DNA of 64,000 nt from Scandinavium sp036495715 (GCA_036495715.1 DASXML010000056.1:62001-126000), one strand, 5' to 3'; shown: positions 53,094 to 62,553, counted from the stretch's first letter. The notes: a model not told the origin generated them from the sequence alone. A program made the numbers and translations.

Positions 53094-54449
53094 ATGAAAA
53101 TTAAAATTATTCCTCTGGTCATCAGTAGTGCGCTCTCTTTCTCCGTTTTAGCCGCCGAACCTACCGCCGCGCGTTACGTGGTGAGCTTTCCGGAAGGCTC
53201 GCATATCAATTACAACGGCGCATTTGCCAGCGCGTTTCCGAATGGATTACCGGTCGGAATTGGTTCTGGCCTGCTGTTTACCGGCAAACAGGGCAATGCG
53301 CTGACGTTTGCAACAGTGACCGATCGCGGTCCGAATGCCGATTCGCCGAGTGTCGGTAAGCAGGAAGCGAAGATTTTTGTGACCCCGGAATTCGCGCCGC
53401 TGCTGGTTTCTCTGCGAGTGGAAAACGGTAAAGCCGAAGCGACCAACGTGCGCCCTTTGCATGATGACAAGGGCAATATCAATGGCCTGCCGCTGCAACA
53501 TGGTGTGCTTGGTTCGACCAATGAAGTGGCGTTTAGCGATACCTTGCAGACATTAACTGGCGATAATCGTGGATTGGACGTGGAAGGCATCACGCCGGAC
53601 GGCAAGGGTGGTTACTGGCTGTGTGACGAATACGGCCCGTTCATTATCAATATCGATAACCGCGGTAAAATCCTTGCGATGCATGGCCCACAGGCGGCTG
53701 ATGGCGAAAAATCGATTGCCGATGGTCTGCCGAATATCATCAAATGGCGTCAGCCAAACCGTGGCTTTGAGGGCATCACCCGCCTGCCTGACGGGCGTAT
53801 AATTGCGGCGGTGCAAAGCACGCTGGATATCGACGGCAAAAGTAAGAAGAAAGCGTTGTTCACACGTTTGGTGAGTTTCGATCCGGTTAGCGGCAAAACG
53901 GCGATGTATGGCTACCCGATTGACGACGTTTACAGCAAAAACAGCGACGCCAAAATCGGCGATATTGTGGCGCTGGATAACGACCACATTCTGCTGATTG
54001 AGCAGGGTAGCGACAAAAATGACGTTATGCACAATAACATCTACAAAGTGGATTTGAGCAAGGCTACCGATCTTTCCACCTTCGATAAACCGGGCGAATA
54101 TCCGGAGTTCGACGATGCGCAGAAACTGGCTCAGCGCGGGATTACGCTTGCCAGTAAAACGCTGGCGGTTGATCTGCGTAAACTCGGCTGGCAGCAGGAA
54201 AAAGCGGAAGGCCTGGCGCTGATCGACGGTAAAACGTTAGCGGTAGCGAACGATAACGATTTCGGTGTGAAAACGACGCTGCACAGCCCGGTCGCAGGGA
54301 AAAAACTGAAGGATTATCGGGTCAACGAGCAGGGCAAGCTCACCGTAGATGACAAGGTGGTTGCCACGTCGATTGGTGTGAAACCGCTGGAAAAACCAGA
54401 GTCAGACAGTGAGTTGTGGGTAGTGACGCTGCCCGAGTCTTTACTCTAG
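53094..54449 (+). CDS. Exported esterase-like protein of the phytase family
   Basis: The 451-residue protein has a signal peptide (MKIKIIPLVISSALSFSVLA, cut before AEPTAA). A beta-propeller-like domain of the esterase-like phytase family follows (VTDRGPNADSP, GLDVEGITPDGKGGYWLCDEYGP, NRGFEGITRLPDG, EKAEGLALIDG, VANDNDFG). It probably hydrolyses phosphate esters in the periplasm. The Pho-box-like site fits induction by phosphate starvation. The true substrate is unknown. Confidence 0.85.
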   Translation: MKIKIIPLVISSALSFSVLAAEPTAARYVVSFPEGSHINYNGAFASAFPNGLPVGIGSGLLFTGKQGNALTFATVTDRGPNADSPSVGKQEAKIFVTPEFAPLLVSLRVENGKAEATNVRPLHDDKGNINGLPLQHGVLGSTNEVAFSDTLQTLTGDNRGLDVEGITPDGKGGYWLCDEYGPFIINIDNRGKILAMHGPQAADGEKSIADGLPNIIKWRQPNRGFEGITRLPDGRIIAAVQSTLDIDGKSKKKALFTRLVSFDPVSGKTAMYGYPIDDVYSKNSDAKIGDIVALDNDHILLIEQGSDKNDVMHNNIYKVDLSKATDLSTFDKPGEYPEFDDAQKLAQRGITLASKTLAVDLRKLGWQQEKAEGLALIDGKTLAVANDNDFGVKTTLHSPVAGKKLKDYRVNEQGKLTVDDKVVATSIGVKPLEKPESDSELWVVTLPESLL

Positions 54450-54463
54450 TTATTTAAACTAAG

Positions 54464-54500
54464 ATGCCCGATGGCGCGACGCTTATCGGGCCTACACATT
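54464..54500. repeat. REP unit after the esterase gene
   Basis: gatgcccgatggcgcgacgcttatcgggccta is a single REP hairpin. Confidence 0.7.
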
Positions 54501-54586
54501 CGTTCCTCTGACCCTGGGCATTTATCCCTGTTTCCTGTTCATTTTCATTGTGCGTTTTCTCATCAATTCTCTAGGCGATGCGTATT

Positions 54587-54611
54587 TTTGTGGCTACAAT
54601 GTAGCTACAAA
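54587..54611 (+). promoter_or_regulatory. Operator of the RelB-YafQ-type pair
   Basis: TTTGTGGCTAC-AAT-GTAGCTACAAA-type inverted repeat with one mismatch. It contains a TACAAT -10 box and lies about 16 bp before the antitoxin start, so the complex should repress its own promoter. Confidence 0.7.
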
Positions 54612-54627
54612 AGTAAAGGGGGAAATG

Positions 54628-54900
54628 ATGGATTCCATTATCCGATCGCGTATTGATAGCGAACTAAAAGCGCGTGCAGGTTCGGTGCTGGACAGCATTG
54701 GCCTTAACTGGAGCACGGCGATTAGACTGTTCGCTGAGCAGATTGTGCAGAACGAGGGCATCCCTTTCGAGGTCAAACGCCAACCGACGGCCAGGTTGCG
54801 CAGAGCCATGAAAGAGACTGATGAGATGATCACGCACCAGAATGGACGTTTTGACGGTGTGGATGAGCTAATGGACAGCTTAAATGACGGAAAAAGCTAA
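54628..54900 (+). CDS. RelB/DinJ-family antitoxin
   Basis: The 90-residue protein has a ribbon-helix-helix N-terminus (MDSIIRSRIDSELKARAGSVLDSIGLNWSTAIRLFAEQIV in parts) and a flexible tail that binds the toxin. ATG 54625 or 54628 may be used; spacing from AGGGGG favours 54628. It overlaps the toxin gene by 17 nt. Confidence 0.87.
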   Translation: MDSIIRSRIDSELKARAGSVLDSIGLNWSTAIRLFAEQIVQNEGIPFEVKRQPTARLRRAMKETDEMITHQNGRFDGVDELMDSLNDGKS

Positions 54901-55192
54901 GCGGGCACCGCTTCCTTATCGTTCTGATTATACAAAATCCTTTGTAAAAGCCTGGAAAAGGTATAACCGGGCTGGTCGCCGTGATATGCATCAAACCGCC
55001 TCTGTCATGGCGCGTATTCTTTCAACTCAATCCTTGCCTGCGGAATACAGCGATCACCCTTTAAGCGGTGATATGCAAGGTTATCGCGAACTTCATATCG
55101 GCGGCGATTATCTGCTGGTTTATAAAATTGATGTGAGTAAACATCTGGTTATCTTTACCGATCTCGGGACTCACGCCGAACTCTTCGAGTAA
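54884..55192 (+). CDS. YafQ/RelE-family mRNA interferase toxin
   Basis: The 102-residue basic protein has the YafQ pattern: LPYRSDYTKSFVKAWKRYNRAG, the helix, DHPLSGDMQGYRELHIGGDYLLVYKID and FTDLGTHAELF. Catalytic-type residues are the His in DHPL, the Arg in YRELHI and the His in GTHAELF. It should cut ribosome-bound mRNA. It overlaps its antitoxin gene. Confidence 0.88.
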   Translation: MTEKAKRAPLPYRSDYTKSFVKAWKRYNRAGRRDMHQTASVMARILSTQSLPAEYSDHPLSGDMQGYRELHIGGDYLLVYKIDVSKHLVIFTDLGTHAELFE

Positions 55193-55244
55193 TCGCCTTT
55201 CTTATGAATCCTCTCCTCATCAAGGAGAGGGCGTTTAACCTTCT

Positions 55245-56201
55245 TTACCGCTTCAACCCCGCAAACGCCGAACGAATCTCTTCTTCTGGCAACTGAACGC
55301 CGATAAACACCAGCACGCTGTGCGGGTTTTCTTCGCCCCACGGACGGTCCCAGTCGGCGCTGTAGAGGCGTTGTACGCCCTGGAATAACAGGCGATTCGG
55401 TTCGCCGTCGATCCATAGCATCCCTTTGTATCGCAAAAGCTTTTCGGCGAAATCAAGCAGCAGATTTTCCATCACGCGAGAGACATCGCTGATATCCACT
55501 GGGTAATTTAGCTCGACCACAATCGACGAAATATCGTTTTGCTTATCCGCCATAAAGTGAAAACGCGGTGTCGGCTGGACGACGTTTTCTTCGAGCATAA
55601 AACCGTTGGTGTTGAACAATAAATCAAGACTGATTTCGCCGTGGGTGACGGTGTGGATGGGGGCGCGGGCGTTGATGCGGCTCAGGCGTTCACGCAGTTT
55701 TTCAGTGTCGCCTGCGACGTCGGTTTTGGTCAACAGGATCCTGTCCGCATAGCCAATTTGCGATTGTGCCAGCGTGAACTGGTTCATCTGATCGTCGGCG
55801 TGAACGGCGTCGACGAGGGCGATCACGCCGTCGAGCATGTAGCGTTCGCAGAGGATCTCGTGGGAGAAAAAGGTCTGCACGATCGGGCCGGGATCGGCCA
55901 TGCCGGTGCATTCGATGATCAGCCTGTCGAACTCGATATCGCCGCGATCGCGGGCGTCAAGGAGATCCAACAACGCGTCTTCCAGCTCGTTGGATTTGCT
56001 GCAACAGATGCAGCCGTTGGTCAGGGTTTTGATCTGCGTGGCGCGATCGCCAATCAGCTGATCGTCCATCGAGACTTCACCGAACTCATTTTCGATAACG
56101 GCGATTTTGAGGCCGTGATGTGCATTAAGAATGTGGCGCAGCAGGGTGGTTTTGCCCGCGCCGAGGAATCCGGTCAATAAAGTGACTGCAATCGGGGTCA
56201 T
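55245..56201 (-). CDS. yjiA: G3E-family GTPase YjiA (metal chaperone-like)
   Basis: The 318-residue GTPase has Walker A GFLGAGKTTLL (about 11-21), the metal-binding CICC motif (GCICCS, about 64-69), ECTGMADPG, TKTD and a C-terminal domain. The start at 56201 follows AGGAGAAACG. It follows yjiX by 10 bp in the btsT-yjiX-yjiA order of E. coli. Confidence 0.95.
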   Translation of the reverse strand: MTPIAVTLLTGFLGAGKTTLLRHILNAHHGLKIAVIENEFGEVSMDDQLIGDRATQIKTLTNGCICCSKSNELEDALLDLLDARDRGDIEFDRLIIECTGMADPGPIVQTFFSHEILCERYMLDGVIALVDAVHADDQMNQFTLAQSQIGYADRILLTKTDVAGDTEKLRERLSRINARAPIHTVTHGEISLDLLFNTNGFMLEENVVQPTPRFHFMADKQNDISSIVVELNYPVDISDVSRVMENLLLDFAEKLLRYKGMLWIDGEPNRLLFQGVQRLYSADWDRPWGEENPHSVLVFIGVQLPEEEIRSAFAGLKR

Positions 56202-56211
56202 CGTTTCTCCT

Positions 56212-56415
56212 TTAGCAGCAGCGTATGCCGCCTTCTCCACCGCCGCCGTAGCGCGCCTGCTGGCGCTCGCGGAAGAATTCTTCGTAAGTCATGTACGGCT
56301 TATCCGGATGGTTGGTCTGCATGTGCTCGACATAGTTGTCGTAATCCGGGATGCCAATCAGCATTTTCGCCGCCTGACCGAGATATTTTTTGGCCTGGCC
56401 TAAGTTACCAAACAT
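56212..56415 (-). CDS. yjiX: YbdD/YjiX-family small protein
   Basis: The 67-residue protein (MFGNLGQAKKYLGQAAKMLIG, then HPDKPYMTYEEFFRERQQARYGGGG and a CC end) is typical of the family that accompanies CstA-type transporters. An ERIC element separates it from btsT. Confidence 0.93.
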   Translation of the reverse strand: MFGNLGQAKKYLGQAAKMLIGIPDYDNYVEHMQTNHPDKPYMTYEEFFRERQQARYGGGGEGGIRCC

Positions 56416-56428
56416 TACGCTTTCCTGA

Positions 56429-56555
56429 TTTACCCGTCGTCTTTCAAGCTGCCTCTGCGTTGACTTTCCTCGCTCACCCCAGTCACTTACTTGTGTAAGC
56501 TCCTGGGGATTCACTGCGTCGTCGCCTTGATGCAGCTCGAAATCCATTGGGTAAA
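56429..56555. repeat. ERIC element, complete 127 bp
   Basis: This is the most canonical copy in the window: tttacccgtcgtctttcaag at one end, aaatccattgggtaaa at the other, core cgctcaccccagtcacttac...gtaagctcctggggattcac. It lies inside the btsT-yjiX operon, so it would be transcribed into a long hairpin. Confidence 0.93.
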
Positions 56556-56589
56556 GAATAGAACCCCGCCTAAGCGGGGTCGGGGAAAA

Positions 56590-58743
56590 TTAATGGTGTG
56601 AAGAGGTCTTCACGCCGCCTTCAGGTACTGGCACGTACGGCGTCTCTTTGTCGGTACGCGCGTCGATGGCGCGGGCCTTCATCCAGGTTTTAATGCCGTA
56701 GAAGATGATGCTGTACACCACCACCAGGAACAGAATGCTTAATCCCGCGTTAGTGTAGTTGTTCACCACGATATGGTTCATGTTGGCAATTTGCTGGGCG
56801 GTGAGATCCCCGCCGCCCGCGGCGATTTTCTCTTTGTACTGCTTCGCCATGAACAGGAAGCCTTCGAGCTGCGGATTGGCGCTGAACAGTTTCAGGCCAA
56901 GCGCCCAGGTGGTGCACAGCAGCAGCCACAAAGCCGGAACGACGGTCACCCAGATGTATTTGGTGCGCTTCATTTTCACCAGTACCACGGTGCCGAGCAC
57001 TAATGCCACGGCGGCGAGCATCTGGTTCGAGATACCGAACAGCGGCCACAGGCTTTTCACGCCGCCGAGCGGGTCAACCACGCCCTGATACAACAGATAA
57101 CCCCACAGACCTACGCAGCCCGCGGTTCCGGCCACGCCTGCAATGAACGAGTCGGTTTTCTTGAGGAATGGCACAAAGTTACCGAGTAAATCCTGCAACA
57201 TGAAGCGACCTGCACGCGTACCGGCGTCCAGCGCGGTGAGGATGAACAGCGCTTCGAACAGAATGCCGAAGTGATACCAGAAGCCCATGTCGGCCCACGG
57301 CAGCACTTTGTGGAACACGTGGGCGATGCCGACTGCAAGCGTCGGCGCGCCACCGGCACGGTTCAGAATCGACGGTTCACCGATGTCTTTCGCGGTCTGC
57401 ATGATCTGTTCAGGCGAAATCACGAAGCCCCAGGAGCTGACGGTCGCCGCCGCGTGAATACTGGCGTCTTTCAGCTGCGCCATGATCATCGCTGCGTTTT
57501 CACCGCCCATCTCATGCAGGTTCGGCATGGTGATGCCAAGCCCGGCTGGCGGGGTGTTCATTGCGAAATAGAGACCCGGTTCGATGATAGACGCCGCAAC
57601 CAGCGCCATGATCGCCACGAAGGACTCCATTAGCATCGCGCCATAGCCAATCAGACGCGCATCTTTTTCATTTGCCAGCAGCTTCGGCGTGGTGCCGGAC
57701 GCAATCAGCGCATGGAAGCCAGACACCGCGCCGCAGGCGATGGTGATAAACAGGAACGGGAACATCGCGCCTTTCCACAGCGGGCCAGTCCCGTCGATGT
57801 ACTGGGTCACGGCGGGCATTTTCAGTTCTGGGTTGAGGATAACAATCCCCAGCGCCAGGCCGACGATGACGCCGATTTTCAGGAAGGTGGCGAGGTAATC
57901 GCGCGGCGCCAGAATCAACCACACCGGCAGCAGTGCGGAAACAAATGCATAGCCAATCAGCGCGAAGGTGATGGTGGTGTCTTTAAAGGTCAGCGCCGGA
58001 CCCCAGTACGGGTCGTGAGCAATCACGCCGCCGAACCAAATGGAGGCGACGAGCAAGACGATGCCGATAACCGACACTTCACCCACGCGTCCTGGGCGCA
58101 GGAAGCGCATGTAAATGCCCATAAACAACGCAATCGGCACGGTCGAGCAGACGGTGAACACGCCCCACGGACTTTCGGCCAGCGCTTTCACCACGATCAG
58201 TGCCAGCACCGCGAGGATGATGATCATGATCAGGAAACAGCCGAACAGGGCGATAGAACCCGGTACGCGGCCCATTTCTTCTTTCACCATTTCGCCGAGC
58301 GACGAACCGTTACGGCGCGAGGAGATAAACAGCACCATAAAGTCCTGTACCGCCCCGGCGAGCACCACGCCCGCGAGCAACCACAGCGTACCGGGCAGAT
58401 AGCCCATTTGTGCTGCCAATACCGGGCCGACCAATGGGCCTGCGCCTGCAATGGCCGCAAAGTGGTGACCAAACAGCACGTAGCGGTTGGTCGGCACGTA
58501 GTTCAGCCCGTCGTTGTTGATAACCGCAGGCGTGGCGCGGGTTCCATCGAGCTTCATCACCTTTTGGGCGATGTAGAGGCTGTAGTAGCGATAGGCCACC
58601 AGATACACCGAGACCGAGGCCACCACGATCCACAGTGCGCTGACGTGCTCGCCGCGACGCAGGGCAACCACAGACAGGCAGAATGCCCCGATGATCCCGA
58701 TAATGACCCACGGCACATGTTTGAGAAGTTTCTTCATATCCAT
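56590..58743 (-). CDS. btsT: Pyruvate:H+ symporter, CstA family
   Basis: This inner-membrane transporter imports pyruvate when the BtsS/BtsR system senses it. The 717 residues start MDMKKLLKHVPWVIIGIIGAF and have about eighteen helices. Family motifs are FGHHFAAIAGAGPLVGPVLAAQMG, GAVQDFMVLFISSRRNG and GAVSGFHALIASGTTPK; the C-terminus GGVKTSSHH is that of BtsT. A CRP site lies about 190 bp upstream. Confidence 0.96.
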   Translation of the reverse strand: MDMKKLLKHVPWVIIGIIGAFCLSVVALRRGEHVSALWIVVASVSVYLVAYRYYSLYIAQKVMKLDGTRATPAVINNDGLNYVPTNRYVLFGHHFAAIAGAGPLVGPVLAAQMGYLPGTLWLLAGVVLAGAVQDFMVLFISSRRNGSSLGEMVKEEMGRVPGSIALFGCFLIMIIILAVLALIVVKALAESPWGVFTVCSTVPIALFMGIYMRFLRPGRVGEVSVIGIVLLVASIWFGGVIAHDPYWGPALTFKDTTITFALIGYAFVSALLPVWLILAPRDYLATFLKIGVIVGLALGIVILNPELKMPAVTQYIDGTGPLWKGAMFPFLFITIACGAVSGFHALIASGTTPKLLANEKDARLIGYGAMLMESFVAIMALVAASIIEPGLYFAMNTPPAGLGITMPNLHEMGGENAAMIMAQLKDASIHAAATVSSWGFVISPEQIMQTAKDIGEPSILNRAGGAPTLAVGIAHVFHKVLPWADMGFWYHFGILFEALFILTALDAGTRAGRFMLQDLLGNFVPFLKKTDSFIAGVAGTAGCVGLWGYLLYQGVVDPLGGVKSLWPLFGISNQMLAAVALVLGTVVLVKMKRTKYIWVTVVPALWLLLCTTWALGLKLFSANPQLEGFLFMAKQYKEKIAAGGGDLTAQQIANMNHIVVNNYTNAGLSILFLVVVYSIIFYGIKTWMKARAIDARTDKETPYVPVPEGGVKTSSHH

Positions 58744-58932
58744 AGTTAAAAACCTGGCGTTTATAAGAATGAGTTAAGTGTGACAACGACTTCTGGAGGT
58801 ATTGATGCTGGGGCTATGGTGTCAGAGATTCGCGCGCGCAAAAGCGCGAAAATCAGTGAGCGGTTGTATAAGCGGTTAAGCGGTATTTTGCGGCGCTGAG
58901 CGGTTCAGGCGCGGCGTTAGGGAAAGTGAATA

Positions 58933-58948
58933 TGTGATTGAGATCACA
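58933..58948 (-). promoter_or_regulatory. CRP site upstream of btsT
   Basis: TGTGATTGAGATCACA is a near-perfect cAMP-CRP palindrome (TGTGA-N6-TCACA). E. coli btsT (yjiY) is known to depend on CRP. Confidence 0.85.
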
Positions 58949-58994
58949 AGGGAAAGCGATCGCCCGGTGGACCGGACCTATGTGATAAAACAGA

Positions 58995-59152
58995 TTTTGT
59001 AATCCTGGCACACGAAGTCACGCCGGGCATTTTCGCAGGATTAGAACCGGTTTTGTAATCCTGGCACACGAAGTCACGCCGGGCATTTTCGCAGGATTAG
59101 AACCGGTTTTGTAGGCCCGGCAAACGAGGTGCCGCCGGGCAATTTTGCTGGA
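58995..59152. repeat. Tandem 56-bp REP-containing repeats
   Basis: A 56-bp unit starting ttttgtaatcctggcacacg occurs twice without a mismatch (58995-59050, 59051-59106). A diverged third, partial copy follows (59107-59152, with ggcccggcaaacg). Each has a REP hairpin ending gccgggca. The repeat follows the 59153-60373 gene on the minus strand and fills part of the 409-bp gap to btsT. Confidence 0.85.
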
Positions 59153-60373
59153 TCAGAACAACGTGTCCAGTTCCTCAAGCACGTTGTAGGCGTCGTCGAC
59201 CAGCAGCAGCGTTTTCCATTTATCAAACGTCAGGCACGGGTGTGAGGTGCCAAACACCAGAATATCGCCTACTTGCACGTCGCTGCCTGCGGCAAGTTTC
59301 AGCATACAGTGCTGGTCCATAATGCCGGTGCTGGTAATCGCGCCGGGTTTGAGGGCAATCGCTTCGCCGCCACGATAATGGGCGATGGGCTGCGGCAATC
59401 CGGCGTCAAACGCGCTGTCGCGCTTACCGAAATTCACCACCGCACGGTCGACTTCCGGCACGGACTGCACCATGGCAACCAACTCCAGCGCGGAGGCCAG
59501 ATCGCCGCCCAAATCGCAAGCTACGTTATCGCGGGCTTTTAGCTGCTGCTGGGCTTCGTCATAAATCCCGGTGTCGTGAGTGATGTAACAGCCGGGGCGA
59601 ATCACGATGCGACACTGTTGTGGTTTTTCTGCTGCCAGCCAGATGTTGCATACCACGTCATACCAGACGGTTCCCGCCCCGGTGAGAATAAATTCACCGT
59701 CGACATAGCGTTCCATTTCACAGGCCAGTTTTGCCGCATCACGCAGCAGAGTTTCCACCTGCGGCTGCGGGTTATCGCCGTGCAACACGCCTTCGTACAG
59801 TTCCAGCCCACGCAGGCGCAGGCCCGGTAATTCAGCGATTTTTTGCGCCAGCGCTAATCCTTGCGCGGTGGTGCGACAGCCGCAGCGCCCGCCGGGAACG
59901 CCCAATTCTACCATCACGTCCAGCACCAAATTTTGGGCCACGAAGAAGGCGGAAAGCGTGCTGGCGTTGGCTTCGCTGTCCACGCAGCAGACAAAATCGG
60001 TGTCGCGGTAGTGCTGTTTCAATTGCGCGACGACCTGCATATTCGCTTTGCCGACCAGCTGATTGACCATCAGCACGCGCGTCACGCCGCTCGCCATTGC
60101 CGCGCTGGCCTGCCAGGCGCTGCCTACGCCAATTGCCCATGCGCCAGCCTGCTGCTGCGCCTGAAAAATCCACGGCGTCATGGTGGTTTTACCGTGCGGA
60201 GCCAGCGACACGCCGCGTGCGTCGGCATAGCGCTGCATCCAGCGGATATTGTTTTCTAACGCCGTTTTTTTAATCAATGCGGCGGGTAAACAGACATCCT
60301 CAGACAGCACGTTGGCAGGGGAAAAGAGGATTGCAGATTTGTGCGGGACAACCGTATCGGAGTGGTATTTCAT
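59153..60373 (-). CDS. PLP-dependent D-amino-acid deaminase/aldolase-like protein
   Basis: The 406-residue protein belongs to the fold-type III PLP group (alanine-racemase-like N-terminal domain, with D-threonine aldolase and D-serine dehydratase relatives). The PLP lysine is probably in SLAPHGKTTMTPWIFQ (about residue 61). A zinc-site-type C-terminal segment shows GTSHPCLTFDKW with His and Cys. It is divergent from a D-aminoacylase/RidA/symporter operon. The likely role is to deaminate the free D-amino acid. Exact substrate unknown. Confidence 0.85.
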   Translation of the reverse strand: MKYHSDTVVPHKSAILFSPANVLSEDVCLPAALIKKTALENNIRWMQRYADARGVSLAPHGKTTMTPWIFQAQQQAGAWAIGVGSAWQASAAMASGVTRVLMVNQLVGKANMQVVAQLKQHYRDTDFVCCVDSEANASTLSAFFVAQNLVLDVMVELGVPGGRCGCRTTAQGLALAQKIAELPGLRLRGLELYEGVLHGDNPQPQVETLLRDAAKLACEMERYVDGEFILTGAGTVWYDVVCNIWLAAEKPQQCRIVIRPGCYITHDTGIYDEAQQQLKARDNVACDLGGDLASALELVAMVQSVPEVDRAVVNFGKRDSAFDAGLPQPIAHYRGGEAIALKPGAITSTGIMDQHCMLKLAAGSDVQVGDILVFGTSHPCLTFDKWKTLLLVDDAYNVLEELDTLF

Positions 60374-60413
60374 TTCACGTTCCTTATCGGGTAGGCAAGT
60401 TGTTGTGTTTTTG

Positions 60414-60445
60414 TATCATTAATAATCATATGAAATATAATGATA
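60414..60445. promoter_or_regulatory. Inverted repeat in the divergent control region
   Basis: TATCATTA (60414-60421) / TAATGATA (60438-60445) lie in the AT-rich 200-bp gap between the divergent D-amino-acid genes. It is a candidate operator; no regulator gene is in the window. Confidence 0.45.
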
Positions 60446-60574
60446 TTTTATATTTTTTAGGTTTATTGTGAATAAAAGTATCATATTTTGTTGTCTTCTT
60501 TGCGTAGTTTTTCACTGTTTTTGCGGCTTGTAAATGGTTAACTTAGTCGCAGTTCAGAATCAAAGTGAGGCGTT

Positions 60575-62023
60575 ATGAAGGTGGACTGGCTGTTTAAGAA
60601 TGTCACCGTGGTAGACGGCAGCGGTGGTGAACAATACCGCGCCGATGTGGCGGTGGAAGGCGAACGGATTGTCGCCATTGCCCCGACGCTGATTGTCGAG
60701 GCGAAACACACCGTTGACGGCGAAGGGCGCGTGTTGTCACCAGGGTTTATTGATGTGCATACCCACGACGACATCAACGTGATTCGCATTCCGGAATACC
60801 TGCCGAAAATCAGCCAGGGCATCACCACGGTGATTGTCGGCAACTGCGGCATCAGCGCGGCAACGGCGGTAATGAAAGGCGATGTGCCGGACCCGATGAA
60901 CCTGTTGGGCGAGAAACCGCACTTCATTTATCCCACGGTGGAAGCCTACGCTCACGCGGTGGAAGAAGCGCGCCCGGCGGTGAATGTCGGCACGCTGATT
61001 GGTCACACCGCGCTGCGCAATAATCACATGGATGATTTGTTTCGCACTGCGACGGATAGCGAAATAGCCGGAATGCGCGCACAACTTCGCGCGGCGTTAC
61101 AGCAGGGCGCACTCGGGTTGAGCACCGGTCTGGCTTATGCCAGCGCCAATCAGGCTTCTACCGAAGAGGTGATGGCGCTGGCGGAAGAGCTTGCAGCGGA
61201 GAAAGGCATTTACACTACCCATCTGCGCTCTGAATTCGAGCCGATCCTTGAAGCGCTCGACGAGGCCTTTCGCATTGGTCGCCACGGCAAGGTGCCGGTG
61301 GTGGTGTCGCATCACAAATGCGCCGGGGCGAAAAACTGGGGACGGACGAAGGAGACACTGGCGTTCTTTGACAAGATGCGCCAGCACCAGGATATCTCCT
61401 GTGACTGCTACCCGTATTCAGCCAGTTCGTCGACGCTCGACATGAAACAAATCACCGACGAATTCGACATTGTGATCACGTGGTCTGAGCCGCATCCGGA
61501 CGTCGCCGGGCAGACTCTGCAACAGATTGCCGAAAGCTGGCAGATGACACTGCATGACGCCGGAAAGTTGCTGATGCCTGCGGGCGCTATCTACTACAAC
61601 ATGGACGAGCAGGATGTGCGCCGGGTGATGCGCTACCCGGTCACGATGATGGGTTCAGACGGTCTGCCGAATGACCCGATGCCCCATCCGCGTTTATGGG
61701 GCGCGTTCCCGCGCGTACTGGGGCATTACTGTCGCGATGAGCAACTTTTTCCACTGACTCAGGCGGTACATAAGATGACCGGCCTGTCGGCAGCGCGTTT
61801 TCAGCTCCCCCAGCGTGGGCTGGTGAAAGTGGGCTACTACGCTGATTTGGTCCTGTTCGACCCGCAGACGGTGCGTGATGTGGCGAGTTTCTCCGATCCG
61901 AAACAGCCTGCGGAGGGCATTGAGGCGGTGATGGTCAACGGCGTAATGAGTTATGGTCGTGATAAACGTATTATCGGACGTGCAGGGCGATTCCTGCGAC
62001 GTCAGGACACTGTTAAGGAGTGA
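60575..62023 (+). CDS. N-acyl-D-amino-acid deacylase (D-aminoacylase)
   Basis: This amidohydrolase removes N-acyl groups from D-amino acids. The 482 residues show the metal site His62-x-His64 (FIDVHTHDD), the bridging Cys91 (VIVGNCGIS), THLRSE and VVSHHKCAG histidines, and the catalytic Asp in MMGSDGLPND. The start at 60575 follows TGAGGCG. A RidA-like gene follows at once. Confidence 0.92.
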   Translation: MKVDWLFKNVTVVDGSGGEQYRADVAVEGERIVAIAPTLIVEAKHTVDGEGRVLSPGFIDVHTHDDINVIRIPEYLPKISQGITTVIVGNCGISAATAVMKGDVPDPMNLLGEKPHFIYPTVEAYAHAVEEARPAVNVGTLIGHTALRNNHMDDLFRTATDSEIAGMRAQLRAALQQGALGLSTGLAYASANQASTEEVMALAEELAAEKGIYTTHLRSEFEPILEALDEAFRIGRHGKVPVVVSHHKCAGAKNWGRTKETLAFFDKMRQHQDISCDCYPYSASSSTLDMKQITDEFDIVITWSEPHPDVAGQTLQQIAESWQMTLHDAGKLLMPAGAIYYNMDEQDVRRVMRYPVTMMGSDGLPNDPMPHPRLWGAFPRVLGHYCRDEQLFPLTQAVHKMTGLSAARFQLPQRGLVKVGYYADLVLFDPQTVRDVASFSDPKQPAEGIEAVMVNGVMSYGRDKRIIGRAGRFLRRQDTVKE

Positions 62024-62025
62024 GT

Positions 62026-62418
62026 ATGAGCATCAAACGTTACGGCGTGGAAGGCGGGAAAGGCACTGGTGGACAGCACCTGCCGTTCGCGCGAGCAGTG
62101 GAAGCAGGCGGTTGGCTGTATGTTTCCGGGCAGACGCCGATGAAAGACGGCGAAGTCGTGGAAGGCGGGATTGTCGATCAGTCGCGGCTGGCGATTCAAA
62201 ACTGCGTCGACATCATGACCGAAGCGGGTTACACCCTGGCCGACGTGGTGCATGTCAAAGTGATCCTGACCGATTCACGTTATTTTCAGTCGTTCAATAA
62301 AGTGTTCCGCGAATTCTTTGGCGAATATCCACCGGCGCGTATTTGCTGCGTGGCGGATTTAGTGGTCGACTGTAAAGTCGAAGTCGATGTGACCTGTTAT
62401 AACGCTTCCAGAATTTAA
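62026..62418 (+). CDS. RidA-family enamine/imine deaminase-like protein
   Basis: The 130-residue protein has the RidA fold (LPFARAVEAGGWLYVSGQTP, FFGEYPPARICCVADLVVDCKVEVDV). The catalytic-type Arg is in PPARICC, but the sequence is far from ridA at 8135. It starts 2 bp after the deacylase stop, after TAAGGAG. It probably clears the enamine formed by the PLP deaminase. Confidence 0.9.
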   Translation: MSIKRYGVEGGKGTGGQHLPFARAVEAGGWLYVSGQTPMKDGEVVEGGIVDQSRLAIQNCVDIMTEAGYTLADVVHVKVILTDSRYFQSFNKVFREFFGEYPPARICCVADLVVDCKVEVDVTCYNASRI

Positions 62419-62553
62419 TCTGTCATTCAGATGGGCGTAATAAATACGCCCATCGTCTTAAAAACGAAATAATAACTATTAAATGCGTGCTGAAACAATA
62501 CAGCACGACGGGAACCTTTTACCTTAAAACCCCTCACTGGCAGGATGTGAATA

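Noticed and set aside
58995..59152. Possible CRISPR array
   Set aside because: The repeats are contiguous 56-bp units without unique spacers and contain REP hairpins.
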